Notes: generated from the letters alone by a model not told the origin. Shown: positions 40,408 through 48,877, counted from the stretch's first letter. The stretch: 64,000 nt of DNA from Treponema succinifaciens DSM 2489 (GCF_000195275.1 NC_015385.1:620001-684000), one strand, 5' to 3'. Made by a program: numbers and translations.

Positions 40408-41403
40408 TCACACTTGAATGAAGCGTTCATGAGGCTGTTTTTGAAAATAATCACGAATTTCTTTGCGGCTTTCTTCATTTGACTTGTAATTAAGCATTTT
40501 TGTCTGGAAATAATGTCCGAATTCGAACTGCGCGCAGTAGTACGAAAAAAATCTCTGAATCCGCGTCTTGTGGAATTCCTTTGGCTGGAATTTTTCAACA
40601 TTGTCTATAAAGTTCAACGCAGTTTGCATCCTGTCAATTGTAATTTTTTCCGCGGAATCTTCAAGGCCGTTTTTTATTTGCGCGAAAATCCAGGGACGTT
40701 CGGCGGCGGCTCTTGCAATCATGATTCCGTCTGCTTCCGGGGCTTTTTGAATGGCAAACTTTGCGCTGGCGGTGTCCTTTATGCAGCCATTTACATAGAC
40801 TTTGATTTTTTTTTCATACCGCTGTGAAAGTTTTTTCGCAAACTCGTACCTTGGAAGTCCGCGGTATTTTTCCTTGATTGTGCGCGCATGAAGCGTTATA
40901 AGCTCAACTCCGTTTTCTACAAGCATATCTGTAAAGTTGAAAAAAGTTTGCTCCGTGAAATTTTCGTTTCCAAGCCTGCATTTTACGCTAAATCTGAAAT
41001 GGTTTTGTGTTTTTTCTTCTATTAAATCCAGCGATTTTTTTACTTTTGAGACTGCTTCTGCGGTTTCTTTTAGCGGCTTTAGCATCCAGGCGATTCCGGC
41101 TCCGATCTTGTAGATTTGCGGGGCAGAACAGCCCATGTTCAAGTCGATTCCGATTCCGCCTTTCTCGCACACAATTTCAGCTGCCTTTGCCAACGATTCC
41201 GCGGAAGTTCCCGTGAGCTGCCACACGATTTTTTCCGGGCAGGGTCCGTTCATAAGATAATATTTTTCAAACGGTCCCATATTCAAAAGCGAAGAGGCAT
41301 TTATCATTTCGGTGAAATATTCATCGCAGCCTCCGAATTCTTCCACAGAAATCCTGAATGCTTCATGGCTCAAGGTTGCCATTGGCGCGCAGATAAGTTT
41401 CAT
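40408..41403 (-). CDS. tRNA-dihydrouridine synthase
   Basis: 331 residues of the Dus family: APMATLSHEAFR at the N-terminus, IDLNMGCSAPQIYKIGAG with the catalytic cysteine, TLHARTIKEKYRGLPRYEFA, KVYVNGCIKDTASA and DGIMIARAAAERPWIFAQI as the FMN/tRNA motifs. It reduces uridines in tRNA D-loops with FMN and NADPH. It is the last gene of a three-gene run; its ATG overlaps the preceding stop by 4 bases. The paralogue type (DusA/B/C) cannot be fixed by eye, though the layout resembles DusB. Confidence 0.92.
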   Translation of the reverse strand: MKLICAPMATLSHEAFRISVEEFGGCDEYFTEMINASSLLNMGPFEKYYLMNGPCPEKIVWQLTGTSAESLAKAAEIVCEKGGIGIDLNMGCSAPQIYKIGAGIAWMLKPLKETAEAVSKVKKSLDLIEEKTQNHFRFSVKCRLGNENFTEQTFFNFTDMLVENGVELITLHARTIKEKYRGLPRYEFAKKLSQRYEKKIKVYVNGCIKDTASAKFAIQKAPEADGIMIARAAAERPWIFAQIKNGLEDSAEKITIDRMQTALNFIDNVEKFQPKEFHKTRIQRFFSYYCAQFEFGHYFQTKMLNYKSNEESRKEIRDYFQKQPHERFIQV

Positions 41404-41903
41404 TTTGAATTCAAGTATTCCGCAAAAAGTTCAGCGGCATCAGCGCAGAGTTCCGGGCAAGGGCGTTTTTTGTAGTACTCTTCTGTTCTTTTTTCTGAAA
41501 CTGGAGAATCTGCTTTTCCTTCAACGGAATTTTTTCGCAGGTAGTTTTGGGATTGTCCGAGCGGAGAAAGTCCAAGAAGTTCCCGGCAGATAAACGAGCC
41601 GTTCTTTTTCTTGAACTTTTCGCACAAAAATTGTCCGTCTTTGTAAACTGAATCCTTGGCTTCTTTGTCTTTTGGGTCTGAACTGCCGTTTTTTATGCTC
41701 AATGCAAGCAGCATTCCGTTTACCGCACCGCACATTTCACGCAGCCTGCAAGTTCCGCCGCCAAATGCCTGGGCAGATTTTAATGCAAGCTCCCGGTCAA
41801 TTCCAAGTTCCCCACAGAAAACTTCAAGAACTGACTGGGCGCAATTGAAACCGCTTAGAAAATTTTCCTTTGCGCGTTTTTTTGCTTCTTCCGGGGAAAT
41901 CAT
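41400..41903 (-). CDS. C_GCAxxG_C_C family protein (putative redox/metal-binding)
   Basis: 167 residues. NFLSGFNCAQSVLEVF, FGGGTCRLREMCGAVNGML and FICRELLGL carry the family's conserved cysteines and the GxCG.vnG segment (family C_GCAxxG_C_C). The conserved cysteines suggest a metal or cluster-binding role; the activity is unknown. It overlaps mrp by 4 bases upstream and dus by 4 bases downstream, so all three are translated from one message. Confidence 0.82.
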   Translation of the reverse strand: MISPEEAKKRAKENFLSGFNCAQSVLEVFCGELGIDRELALKSAQAFGGGTCRLREMCGAVNGMLLALSIKNGSSDPKDKEAKDSVYKDGQFLCEKFKKKNGSFICRELLGLSPLGQSQNYLRKNSVEGKADSPVSEKRTEEYYKKRPCPELCADAAELFAEYLNSK

Positions 41904-42739
41904 AGCACCTCTATAGATTTTGCGGCTTCTTCAATAAAAGAAGCGTCAAGAGATTCAATTTCGCCTTTGTCAACAGCAGCAGACATATTCTGTTCGATTG
42001 GAATGCGGGCAAGAACTTTTAGATTGAATTCTTCCGCGATTTTTCCGATGTTGCTTTCACCGAAGACTTTTATTTCTTTTCCGCAGTCCGGGCATTTTAC
42101 GTAGCTCATGTTTTCTACAAGGCCCAAAACCGGAACATTCATCATGTTTGCCATGTTTACGGCTTTTTCAACGATTACGCGCACAAGCTGCTGCGGCGAA
42201 GAAACAATTATAATTCCGTCTATTGGAAGCGACTGGAAAACTGTGAGCGGAACATCTCCAGTTCCCGGCGGACAGTCAACGAACATAAAATCAACGTCTT
42301 CCCAAAGAACATCTGTCCAGAACTGGCGCACTGCCCCGGAAATAACTGGACCACGCCAAACAACCGGATCAGTTTCGTTCTGCAGAAGGAAATTCATCGA
42401 CATAAGCTGAATGCCTGACTTTGACTTGACTGATTTTAAGTATCCGCCTTCGCTTCCGTCGCTGTTTTTTTCTGAAACACTTTCAGCGCGCACATTTCCA
42501 AGCCCGAATGAAGTTGGAATGGAAGGTCCTGTAATGTCAGCGTCAAGAATTGCTGTCCTGAATCCGTCTTTATTTACTTTGCAGGCTAAAAGACTTGTTA
42601 CAAGCGATTTTCCGACTCCGCCTTTGCCAGAAACAATTCCGATAACTTTTTTTACAGAAGAGCCTGAATGAAGATTTTCCTTTAAAGGCTTTTTTTCACA
42701 TTTGTCTCCGCAGCTGGAGCAGTTTCCACCACAAGCCAT
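41900..42739 (-). CDS. mrp: Mrp/ApbC-type iron-sulfur carrier ATPase
   Basis: 279 residues. An N-terminal Cys-rich segment (ACGGNCSSCGDKCEKK) precedes a deviant Walker A, SGKGGVGKSLV (about 38-48), then ILDADITGPSIP, CPPGTGDVPLT, and a C-terminal CPDCGKEIKVFG Cys pair that bridges a shared [4Fe-4S] cluster in the dimer. It assembles or carries iron-sulfur clusters. It leads the mrp-C_GCAxxG_C_C-dus run. A MITE copy lies in the divergent upstream gap. Confidence 0.93.
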   Translation of the reverse strand: MACGGNCSSCGDKCEKKPLKENLHSGSSVKKVIGIVSGKGGVGKSLVTSLLACKVNKDGFRTAILDADITGPSIPTSFGLGNVRAESVSEKNSDGSEGGYLKSVKSKSGIQLMSMNFLLQNETDPVVWRGPVISGAVRQFWTDVLWEDVDFMFVDCPPGTGDVPLTVFQSLPIDGIIIVSSPQQLVRVIVEKAVNMANMMNVPVLGLVENMSYVKCPDCGKEIKVFGESNIGKIAEEFNLKVLARIPIEQNMSAAVDKGEIESLDASFIEEAAKSIEVL

Positions 42740-42821
42740 TTTTCACCTCTATTTTTTTGTATTTAGTTTGCAATGAATATAATCAAATTTCCTCAAAAAT
42801 ACAATAAAAGATATGCAATGA

Positions 42822-43037
42822 CAGGGCAAGCGCATTATAAATGTATTCAGCATAAAACTGGCTTTCAGTCACGGTTTTCTGGTTCAAAATCGCGCAATGA
42901 TGCGCCACAAGCTGATTGTTGCAAAGTAACCATAGAATTGAGCGCTCACGCGGTCGCAACAATCAGAGTGTTTTTTCCCTCACGAACCGTTCCTTCGCAC
43001 AAACTTTACTTAAAATATTTATAATGCGTTTGCCGTG
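42822..43037. mobile_element. MITE copy 1 (216 bp) with 10-bp target duplication
   Basis: Begins CAGGGCAAGCGCATTATAAA and ends with the near inverse (ATTTATAATGCGTTTGCCGTG). Flanked on both sides by the 10-base direct repeat TATGCAATGA (42812-42821 and 43038-43047). Internal arms CTGATTGTTGC / GCAACAATCAG and others fold the element back on itself. It encodes no ORF. Together with the second copy it is a strong MITE. Confidence 0.9.
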
Positions 43038-43093
43038 TATGCAATGATAATATGCGTTATGCACAGTAAATATATTGAAGAAAATATAAAAAA

Positions 43094-44221
43094 ATGTTAA
43101 TCTATAATTCACTCTCAGTAAAAAGTGGTAAAATAAACTTTTTAGTGGGGGGGGGGTACTTGTTGGTATTTTATGCTTCGTTACTGACTTTTATTTTGAG
43201 CCTTTTGCTGACTTGGCTTATAATAAAGATTTGTAAAAGATACGAAATTTATGATGAAATAGATCCTCGCAAGATTCATAGCGGAAACATTCCTCGTTTG
43301 GGAGGTGTCGCAGTCTTTGTGTCTTTTTTTGTTTGCGCAGGAATCTACGTCTGCCTTTTTCAGAAGGGAGCATTTGATTTTGCCTGGCAAGCATTTTTAG
43401 GACTGCTTTTGATATTTGCCTTTGGATTTATTGACGACCTTGTTGATTTGCACGCACGGTTTAAGTTTTTAATTCAGATTGCCGCGGCTCTTTTGGTTGC
43501 GCTGAGTCCTGTTGGAATCAACAAAATATTCTTTGTAAACTTGAATCCTGTTTTTGGAAAGATTTTTACTTTTTTTTGGATTTTGGTCTGTGTAAATGCT
43601 TTCAATTTGATTGACGGAATTGACTGGCTTTGCTCTGGAATTTCATTTCTTTCTATTATAACGTTTGGCGTTTTAAGCTTGATTTTTAGAACATACTCAT
43701 TTTCACTTTATTTTATTCTTGCGGGCGCAATTGCAGGATTTATGGTTTTCAATAGACCGCCGGCAAGAATATTCCTTGGAGATTCAGGAAGCCAGACTTT
43801 GGGTTTTGCTGTTGCAGTTTTTCCGCTTATTTACAAAGAATCTCCAAGTTTTGAGTATAACAAGATGCTCATAATGCTTCTTATTGCGTCTATTCCTCTT
43901 ACAGATGTTATTGCCGCCACTTGGAGAAGACTCCGTGATCACCGTTCTATTTTCAGTGCGGACAGATCCCATATTCACCACAAAATGCTTAACGTTGGAT
44001 TTTCACGATGCGCGACAATTGTATTCCTTTTGTGCCTTCAGGTTCTTATCTGCTTTTCAGTTTTGATTTCATACAAGCTTACTGTAAGAGTTGCGACTGC
44101 CGAGCTTTGCCTGTTTTTGGCTATAGTTGAGCTTGTTTTTATCACATTCCATTATCTGAATCATTCTGTAAATCTTAGAAGAACAGGACATCTTCAAGAC
44201 CATCCAATGGAAGAGCACTAA
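43094..44221 (+). CDS. WecA/TagO-like polyprenyl-phosphate sugar-1-phosphate transferase
   Basis: The open frame is 375 residues. About 10 membrane segments carry the family motifs: IPRLGGVAV, FGFIDDLVDLHARFK (catalytic DD), NAFNLIDGIDWLC, FLGDSGSQTLGF and DRSHIHHKML. The enzyme loads N-acetylhexosamine phosphate onto undecaprenyl phosphate to begin a surface glycan. The start is doubtful: ATG 43094 lies just upstream of a TATAAT (43103-43108) and is followed in frame by a G10 tract (43147-43156). A GTG at 43145 or TTG at 43160 (LLVFYASLLTF, right at helix 1) may be the real start. Confidence 0.9.
   Translation: MLIYNSLSVKSGKINFLVGGGYLLVFYASLLTFILSLLLTWLIIKICKRYEIYDEIDPRKIHSGNIPRLGGVAVFVSFFVCAGIYVCLFQKGAFDFAWQAFLGLLLIFAFGFIDDLVDLHARFKFLIQIAAALLVALSPVGINKIFFVNLNPVFGKIFTFFWILVCVNAFNLIDGIDWLCSGISFLSIITFGVLSLIFRTYSFSLYFILAGAIAGFMVFNRPPARIFLGDSGSQTLGFAVAVFPLIYKESPSFEYNKMLIMLLIASIPLTDVIAATWRRLRDHRSIFSADRSHIHHKMLNVGFSRCATIVFLLCLQVLICFSVLISYKLTVRVATAELCLFLAIVELVFITFHYLNHSVNLRRTGHLQDHPMEEH
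43103..43108 (+). promoter_or_regulatory. Candidate -10 for the glycosyltransferase gene
   Basis: TATAAT at 43103-43108. Transcription would begin around 43115, downstream of the ATG at 43094, placing the G10 tract in or just before the start region. Confidence 0.45.
43147..43156 (+). repeat. Homopolymeric G10 tract at the 5' end of the glycosyltransferase gene
   Basis: Ten consecutive G residues (preceded by GT and followed by TAC). Its length keeps the current frame GTG-GGG-GGG-GGG-TAC open. Slipped-strand mispairing in such tracts is a known phase-variation mechanism, including in Treponema. Confidence 0.7.
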
Positions 44222-44231
44222 TCCTGTGTGT

Positions 44232-44390
44232 TTTTTTCGCTTCCGGTTATAAGCGGAACGTGCTTCCTGTTAGAACAGGAACGTTGTTTTTCTTTTAAGC
44301 GGAAACCTCTTCCTCTTCTAATAGGAATGCTTCTTTTGTTTGAGTAGGAACATTCTTTTTGTTCATGCGGAAATGTTTTTTTCTGGAAAA
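44232..44390. repeat. Degenerate 23-bp tandem repeat between the glycosyltransferase and argS
   Basis: GGAA occurs at 44255, 44278, 44301, 44324 and 44347 (spacing exactly 23 bases four times), then at 44369 and 44385 as the array decays. The units share a T-rich second half (CTTCCT, TTTTTC, TTCTTTTG). It fills most of the 268-base gap; the remaining bases carry argS promoter-like AT DNA. Confidence 0.7.
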
Positions 44391-44489
44391 TTCCCGTGCT
44401 TTTCACTTTGTTCTTATTTTGTTATACTTTCTGAAAATAAATTTCTGTCCACTTGATTTTTGGACAAAGAAAATTTTTAAGGAAAAACT

Positions 44490-46319
44490 ATGTTAAGTCA
44501 AAAAGATTTGTTTAAATCCGCTGTGTTGAATGCTGTGAATCAGTTTAAAATTGAAAATAAAATAGATTGCCCTGAAATTGACGAAAAGCTTGTGCGTGTG
44601 GAAAATCCGCCGCGCCCTGAAATGGGAGACTTGGGAAGCCCGATGTTTCCGTTCGCCAAAATGTTCAGAATGGCTCCTCCTGCAATTGCCGCCTCCGTTG
44701 CCCAGTCGCTTAAAAAATCCGCGGAAAACGATGCGTCTCTTGCTTCTCTTGGTGAATTTGACGCTGCCGGTCCTTATGTGAATATAAAGTTAAATAAGGC
44801 TGCTTCTGCTTCAGGAATTCTGGCTTCGATTGTTTCTCAGGGGGAAAACTACGGCTCTTTTGATTCCGCAGGAAAAAAGCCTCTTGAAGGCCAGCGGATT
44901 ATGGTTGAATTCTCTTCGCCGAACACAAACAAGCCGCTTCATCTTGGACATCTTCGCAATGACGCCCTTGGTGAAAGCGTGAGCCGGATTCTAAAAAAAG
45001 CGGGTGCGGAAGTTTTCAAAGTTGACCTTATTAACAACCGCGGAATCCATATCTGCAAATCCATGTTGGCGTACAAGCTTTTCCATGAGGCAAAAAATGA
45101 AACCCCGGAATCTCTTGGAATGAAGGGAGATCATTTTGTAGGCCAGTGCTATGTTGAGTTTGACAAGTATTCCAAGGAGCACCCGGAAGCCGTTCAGCAG
45201 GCGGAAGAAATGCTTGTAAAATGGGAGCAGGGAGACAAAGAAGTCCGCGGGCTTTGGCAGAAAATGAACAGCTGGACTTTGGACGGACTAAAGGAAACTT
45301 ATAAGAGAACTGGAATTGTCTTTGACAAATTCTATTTTGAAAGCGACACTTATCTAAAAGGAAAAGATGAAATCTTAAAAGGACTTGAAAAGGGTGTATT
45401 CTTTAAAGCTCCCGATGGTTCTGTGAGAATTGATGTTACCGATGTTGTTGGAAAAGGCAAGGATGAAGACAGCCACGAAAAAGTTCTTCTTAGAAAAGAC
45501 GGAACTTCTGTTTACATAACCCAGGACATTGGAACTGCAATCAGCCGCCACAATGACTGGCCTTTTAATCAGCTTGTTTACGTTGTTGCAAGCGAGCAGA
45601 ACTATCATTTTAAGATTCTTTTCCATATCTTGAAAAAACTTGGATTCGGCTGGACTGAAAAACTGTTCCATTTGAGCTATGGACTTGTAAACCTTCCGAG
45701 CGGAAGAATGAAAAGCCGTGAGGGAACCGTTGTTGACGCTGATGACTTGATTGATAGCCTCCATGCTCAGGCTTTAAAGGCGATTGAAGAGCGTGGCAGG
45801 GACAATTCAGTTGGGAATCCTGATGAAGTTGCTGAAAAAGTCGCGCTGGCTGCCTTGGATTATTACCTTTTGAATGTTGCGCCGGTAAAAGATATGCTTT
45901 TTAACCCGGAAGAATCACTTAGCTTCAACGGAAACACAGGACCTTATCTTCAGTACATGGGAGCGCGCATCGCTTCAATTTTACGCAAGGCAAAAGAGCA
46001 GGGGCTTGAGCCGTCTAGTTCGGTAGAAGATTTTTCACTTTTGACTGCGGAAAGCGAATGGGCTTTGATAAAGGATTTGGAAAGATTTCCTTCTATTGTT
46101 CAAAAATCTGCGGAAACTTTAGATCCAAGCGGAATGGCTTCTTACCTTTACGATGTAAGCAAAAGTTTCAGTGCGTTTTACCGTGACTGTCCGATTGTCG
46201 GAACTGCTTCTGAAAATGAGCGTCTTGCAAAAGCCCGCCTTGCTCTTGCGCAATGCACTTTGTCTGTTTTAAAAAGCGGAATGGATCTTGTTCTTGTTCC
46301 TTACTTGGAAAGAATGTAA
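44490..46319 (+). CDS. argS: Arginyl-tRNA synthetase
   Basis: 609 residues: N-terminal Add1 domain (about 1-115), HIGH-type motif in SPNTNKPLHLGHLRNDAL (about 140-157), KMSK-like SGRMKSREGTVVDADDL (the motif is MKSRE, as usual in ArgRS), and a C-terminal anticodon-binding domain ending VLVPYLERM. It charges tRNA-Arg and needs tRNA for activation. AAGGAAAAACT precedes the ATG. An intrinsic terminator follows. Confidence 0.98.
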   Translation: MLSQKDLFKSAVLNAVNQFKIENKIDCPEIDEKLVRVENPPRPEMGDLGSPMFPFAKMFRMAPPAIAASVAQSLKKSAENDASLASLGEFDAAGPYVNIKLNKAASASGILASIVSQGENYGSFDSAGKKPLEGQRIMVEFSSPNTNKPLHLGHLRNDALGESVSRILKKAGAEVFKVDLINNRGIHICKSMLAYKLFHEAKNETPESLGMKGDHFVGQCYVEFDKYSKEHPEAVQQAEEMLVKWEQGDKEVRGLWQKMNSWTLDGLKETYKRTGIVFDKFYFESDTYLKGKDEILKGLEKGVFFKAPDGSVRIDVTDVVGKGKDEDSHEKVLLRKDGTSVYITQDIGTAISRHNDWPFNQLVYVVASEQNYHFKILFHILKKLGFGWTEKLFHLSYGLVNLPSGRMKSREGTVVDADDLIDSLHAQALKAIEERGRDNSVGNPDEVAEKVALAALDYYLLNVAPVKDMLFNPEESLSFNGNTGPYLQYMGARIASILRKAKEQGLEPSSSVEDFSLLTAESEWALIKDLERFPSIVQKSAETLDPSGMASYLYDVSKSFSAFYRDCPIVGTASENERLAKARLALAQCTLSVLKSGMDLVLVPYLERM

Positions 46320-46334
46320 GGTCTATAAAAAAAT

Positions 46335-46370
46335 TCTGCCTGCCTAAAAATTTATGCGGGCGGATTTTTT
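46335..46370 (+). terminator. argS intrinsic terminator
   Basis: TCTGCCTGC (46335-46343) pairs with GCGGGCGGA (46356-46364) using two G-T pairs, followed by T6. It lies 15 bases after the argS stop. Confidence 0.75.
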
Positions 46371-46402
46371 GAATTTTAATAAAACTGTATTTTCTCAATT
46401 AT

Positions 46403-46618
46403 CAGGGCAAACGCATTATAAATGTATTCAGCATAAAACTGCTCTCCCAGACACGGTTTCGTGGTTCAAAATCGCGCAATAATGCGCTACACGCTGATTG
46501 TTGCAAAGTAACTATAGAATTGCCCGCTCACGCGGGCGCAACAATCAGAGTGTTTTTGCCCACGAAACCGTTTCTTCGCGCAAACTTTACTTAAATTATT
46601 TATAATGCGTTTGCCCTG
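46403..46618. mobile_element. MITE copy 2 (216 bp) with 10-bp target duplication
   Basis: Begins CAGGGCAAACGCATTATAAA and ends ATTTATAATGCGTTTGCCCTG, near-perfect terminal inverted repeats of about 21 bases. Flanked by the exact 10-base direct repeat TCTCAATTAT (46393-46402 and 46619-46628). Same length as copy 1, and most of the sequence matches it. Nested internal arms (CTGATTGTTGC/GCAACAATCAG, CCCGC/GCGGG, ACGGTTTCGTGG/CCACGAAACCGT) fold it as a hairpin. No ORF. Confidence 0.93.
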
Positions 46619-46720
46619 TCTCAATTATTCTCTCTTATTGAATAAATACTTAGTTTTTTGTATACTGATGTTGTTTTACAAAAAAAAAGTGCATATTTAT
46701 ACAAAAATGGAGGCTCGTCT

Positions 46721-48085
46721 ATGAACGAAAACAGTCAGAACTCAAATTTTATCGACAAACTTTCAAAACTTACTGTGGACAACGATCCCATAGATCCAGC
46801 CCTTTATGAAAAATTCAATGTCAAGCGCGGACTTAGATATGCGGACGGACGCGGAGTTTTGGTCGGACTTACAAAAATCGGAGATGTTGTAGGATATTAT
46901 ATCGATGAGTCTGGAAGCAAAGTCGCCATTCCTGGAAAACTGATTTACCGTGGATATAATGTTGAGGATATTGTAGAAGACGCGGAGCTTCATCATCAGT
47001 TTGGATTTGAGCAGTGCGTTTATCTTCTTTTGTTCGGACAGCTTCCTACTCAGTCGCAGCTGGATGAATTTTCAAGTTTCTTGGGAAGCCTAAGGTCTCT
47101 TCCTGAATATTTTACAGAAGACATGATAATGAAAGCGCCTTCAAGCGATATTATGAATAAAATAGCGCGCGGAGTTCTTGCCTCATATTCTTATGATCCA
47201 GATCCTGAAAACCGCGATGTTGCAAATATTCTTCGCCAGTGCATAGAGCTTATTTCCCGCTTTTCCACATTGGCCGCTTATGGCTATCAGGCAAAACGCC
47301 GCTATTATGATGGAAAAAGTATGTACATCCATAATCCGCTTCCAGAGCTTAGCACTTCTGAAAATTTCCTGCGCCTTACAAGAAACGATAAGAGCTATAC
47401 TCGTCTTGAAGCTGAAATTCTTGACCTTGCGCTTATTCTTCATGCCGAGCACGGTGGTGGAAACAACTCTTCTCTTACAATCCACGTAGTTTCATCTGCG
47501 GACACAGATACTTATTCCGCTGTTGCCGCCGCGGTTGGCTCTTTAAAAGGCCGCCGCCATGGTGGAGCGAATATCCGCGTTATAGAAATGATGGACAATA
47601 TCAAAGAAAATGTAAGAGACTGGAGCAACGAAAAGGAAATAGAGGACTATCTTTATAAAATCGGGAAAAAAGAAGCCTTCGACCGCACAGGACTTATCTA
47701 CGGACAAGGGCACGCCGTCTATACAATCAGCGATCCGCGTGCAATTCTTCTAAGAAACAAGGCTGCAGAACTTGCAAAGGAAAAGGACTGCGAGGAAGAA
47801 TTCAATCTTTACACTTCAATAGAACGGCTTGCTCCGGAAATTCTTTATGAGCTTCACGGACAAAAAAAGCGCATCTGCACAAATGTTGACTTTTATTCAG
47901 GCTTTGTTTATTCAATGCTTGGAATTCCGCGTGAGCTTTACACTCCTTTGTTTGCCATTGCGAGAATTGCCGGCTGGAGCGCGCATAGAATTGAAGAGAT
48001 TGTCGCAGGAAAACGCATTTACCGCCCGGCATATAAAAATGTCGCAGAAGAGCGTGAGTATGTTCCAATGGAAAAACGTAAATAA
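46721..48085 (+). CDS. Citrate synthase
   Basis: About 454 residues from ATG 46721, which has GGAGG 10-14 bases upstream; the in-frame ATG at 46658 is an unlikely longer start. Motifs: KLIYRGYNVEDIVEDAELHH-like N-terminal segment, LILHAEHGGGNNSSLTIHV (catalytic His), GRRHGGANIRVIEMM and GQGHAVYTISDPRA, all citrate or 2-methylcitrate synthase signatures. It condenses acetyl-CoA with oxaloacetate. No other TCA gene is near, as in fermentative organisms that use it for glutamate synthesis; that is an inference. Confidence 0.93.
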   Translation: MNENSQNSNFIDKLSKLTVDNDPIDPALYEKFNVKRGLRYADGRGVLVGLTKIGDVVGYYIDESGSKVAIPGKLIYRGYNVEDIVEDAELHHQFGFEQCVYLLLFGQLPTQSQLDEFSSFLGSLRSLPEYFTEDMIMKAPSSDIMNKIARGVLASYSYDPDPENRDVANILRQCIELISRFSTLAAYGYQAKRRYYDGKSMYIHNPLPELSTSENFLRLTRNDKSYTRLEAEILDLALILHAEHGGGNNSSLTIHVVSSADTDTYSAVAAAVGSLKGRRHGGANIRVIEMMDNIKENVRDWSNEKEIEDYLYKIGKKEAFDRTGLIYGQGHAVYTISDPRAILLRNKAAELAKEKDCEEEFNLYTSIERLAPEILYELHGQKKRICTNVDFYSGFVYSMLGIPRELYTPLFAIARIAGWSAHRIEEIVAGKRIYRPAYKNVAEEREYVPMEKRK

Positions 48086-48120
48086 AAAATACATTACTGA
48101 TGACAAAATTCAAAAATTTG

Positions 48121-48147
48121 TTGACAACTCGATATAAATTTTATTAT
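48121..48147 (+). promoter_or_regulatory. Promoter of the grpE-dnaK-dnaJ operon
   Basis: TTGACA (48121-48126) and TATTAT (48142-48147, 15-base spacer; TTATCT gives 17) lie 25-50 bases upstream of grpE. No CIRCE inverted repeat is visible, so HrcA control is not supported by this gap. Confidence 0.5.
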
Positions 48148-48172
48148 CTTTTTCATCAGATAGGAAAATGAA

Positions 48173-48832
48173 ATGAGCAAAGAAAAACATCATCACCACG
48201 AGGAACACAAGCACGAAGAGCATGAAAAACTTCAGAATGCCGTAGCTCAGGAGAATGAAAAAAAAGAAAATGCGGAAGTTCAGGAAGAAAAAACTCTTTC
48301 CGCAGAAGAAAAAATTTCAGAGCTTGAAAAGCAGATTGACGGACTGAAAAAGGAAAATGCTGACTTAAAAGATCAGGTTTTGCGCCGTGCTGCTGATTTT
48401 GACAACTACAGAAAAAGAGCGATTCAGGAAAAGCAGGAAGCCTTTGATTTTGCAAACACAAATTTGCTAAAGGATCTTCTTGAAAGCCTTGATAACTTTG
48501 ACCGCACTGTCGAAGCCGCGGCTACTGCCACAGATCCAAAGTCTATTGCTGATGGCGTTACAATGATAAACAAGAACCTCATCAGTATGCTTGAGAACAA
48601 GTACAATCTTGTTTCTTACGGTGTTGCAGGCGATGCGTTTGATCCGGATATTCATGAAGCCATTGGCTCTTCTCAAGACCCGGTAGCTTCTCCTGTTCTG
48701 AAAGTAGTTTATCTGAAAGGCTATAAACTCAAGAACAGAGTTATTCGCCATGCAAAAGTAATGGTGAGTATGCCGGACGGAACTGTAAATCCGCCGTCAG
48801 AAGAAAAGAAAGAAACTGAAGAACAAAAATAG
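48173..48832 (+). CDS. grpE: GrpE nucleotide-exchange factor
   Basis: 219 residues: a long coiled coil (about 45-110, EKISELEKQIDGLKKENADL), the conserved FDNYRKRAIQEKQ and DNFDRTVEAA, then the beta-wing (VSYGVAGDAFDPDIHEAIGS) and a short tail. It releases ADP from DnaK. The N-terminus is unusually His/Glu-rich (HHHH at 6-9 and several HxE pairs). First gene of the heat-shock operon, 45 bases before dnaK. Confidence 0.95.
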   Translation: MSKEKHHHHEEHKHEEHEKLQNAVAQENEKKENAEVQEEKTLSAEEKISELEKQIDGLKKENADLKDQVLRRAADFDNYRKRAIQEKQEAFDFANTNLLKDLLESLDNFDRTVEAAATATDPKSIADGVTMINKNLISMLENKYNLVSYGVAGDAFDPDIHEAIGSSQDPVASPVLKVVYLKGYKLKNRVIRHAKVMVSMPDGTVNPPSEEKKETEEQK

Positions 48833-48877
48833 TTTCTTCAGGAAAAGATAAATTGAATATAAAAAGAGGTAAATATT

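Noticed and set aside
44232-44390. Periodic repeat considered as CRISPR or attC array
   Set aside because: Units are too short and degenerate, there are no spacers, no integrase and no cas genes.
46403-46618. GGTTCAAAATC in the MITE as a tRNA T-loop
   Set aside because: No acceptor stem, anticodon arm or CCA context; it belongs to the MITE's own palindromes.
48086-48172. CIRCE (HrcA) operator before grpE
   Set aside because: The TTAGCACTC/GAGTGCTAA inverted repeat is absent.
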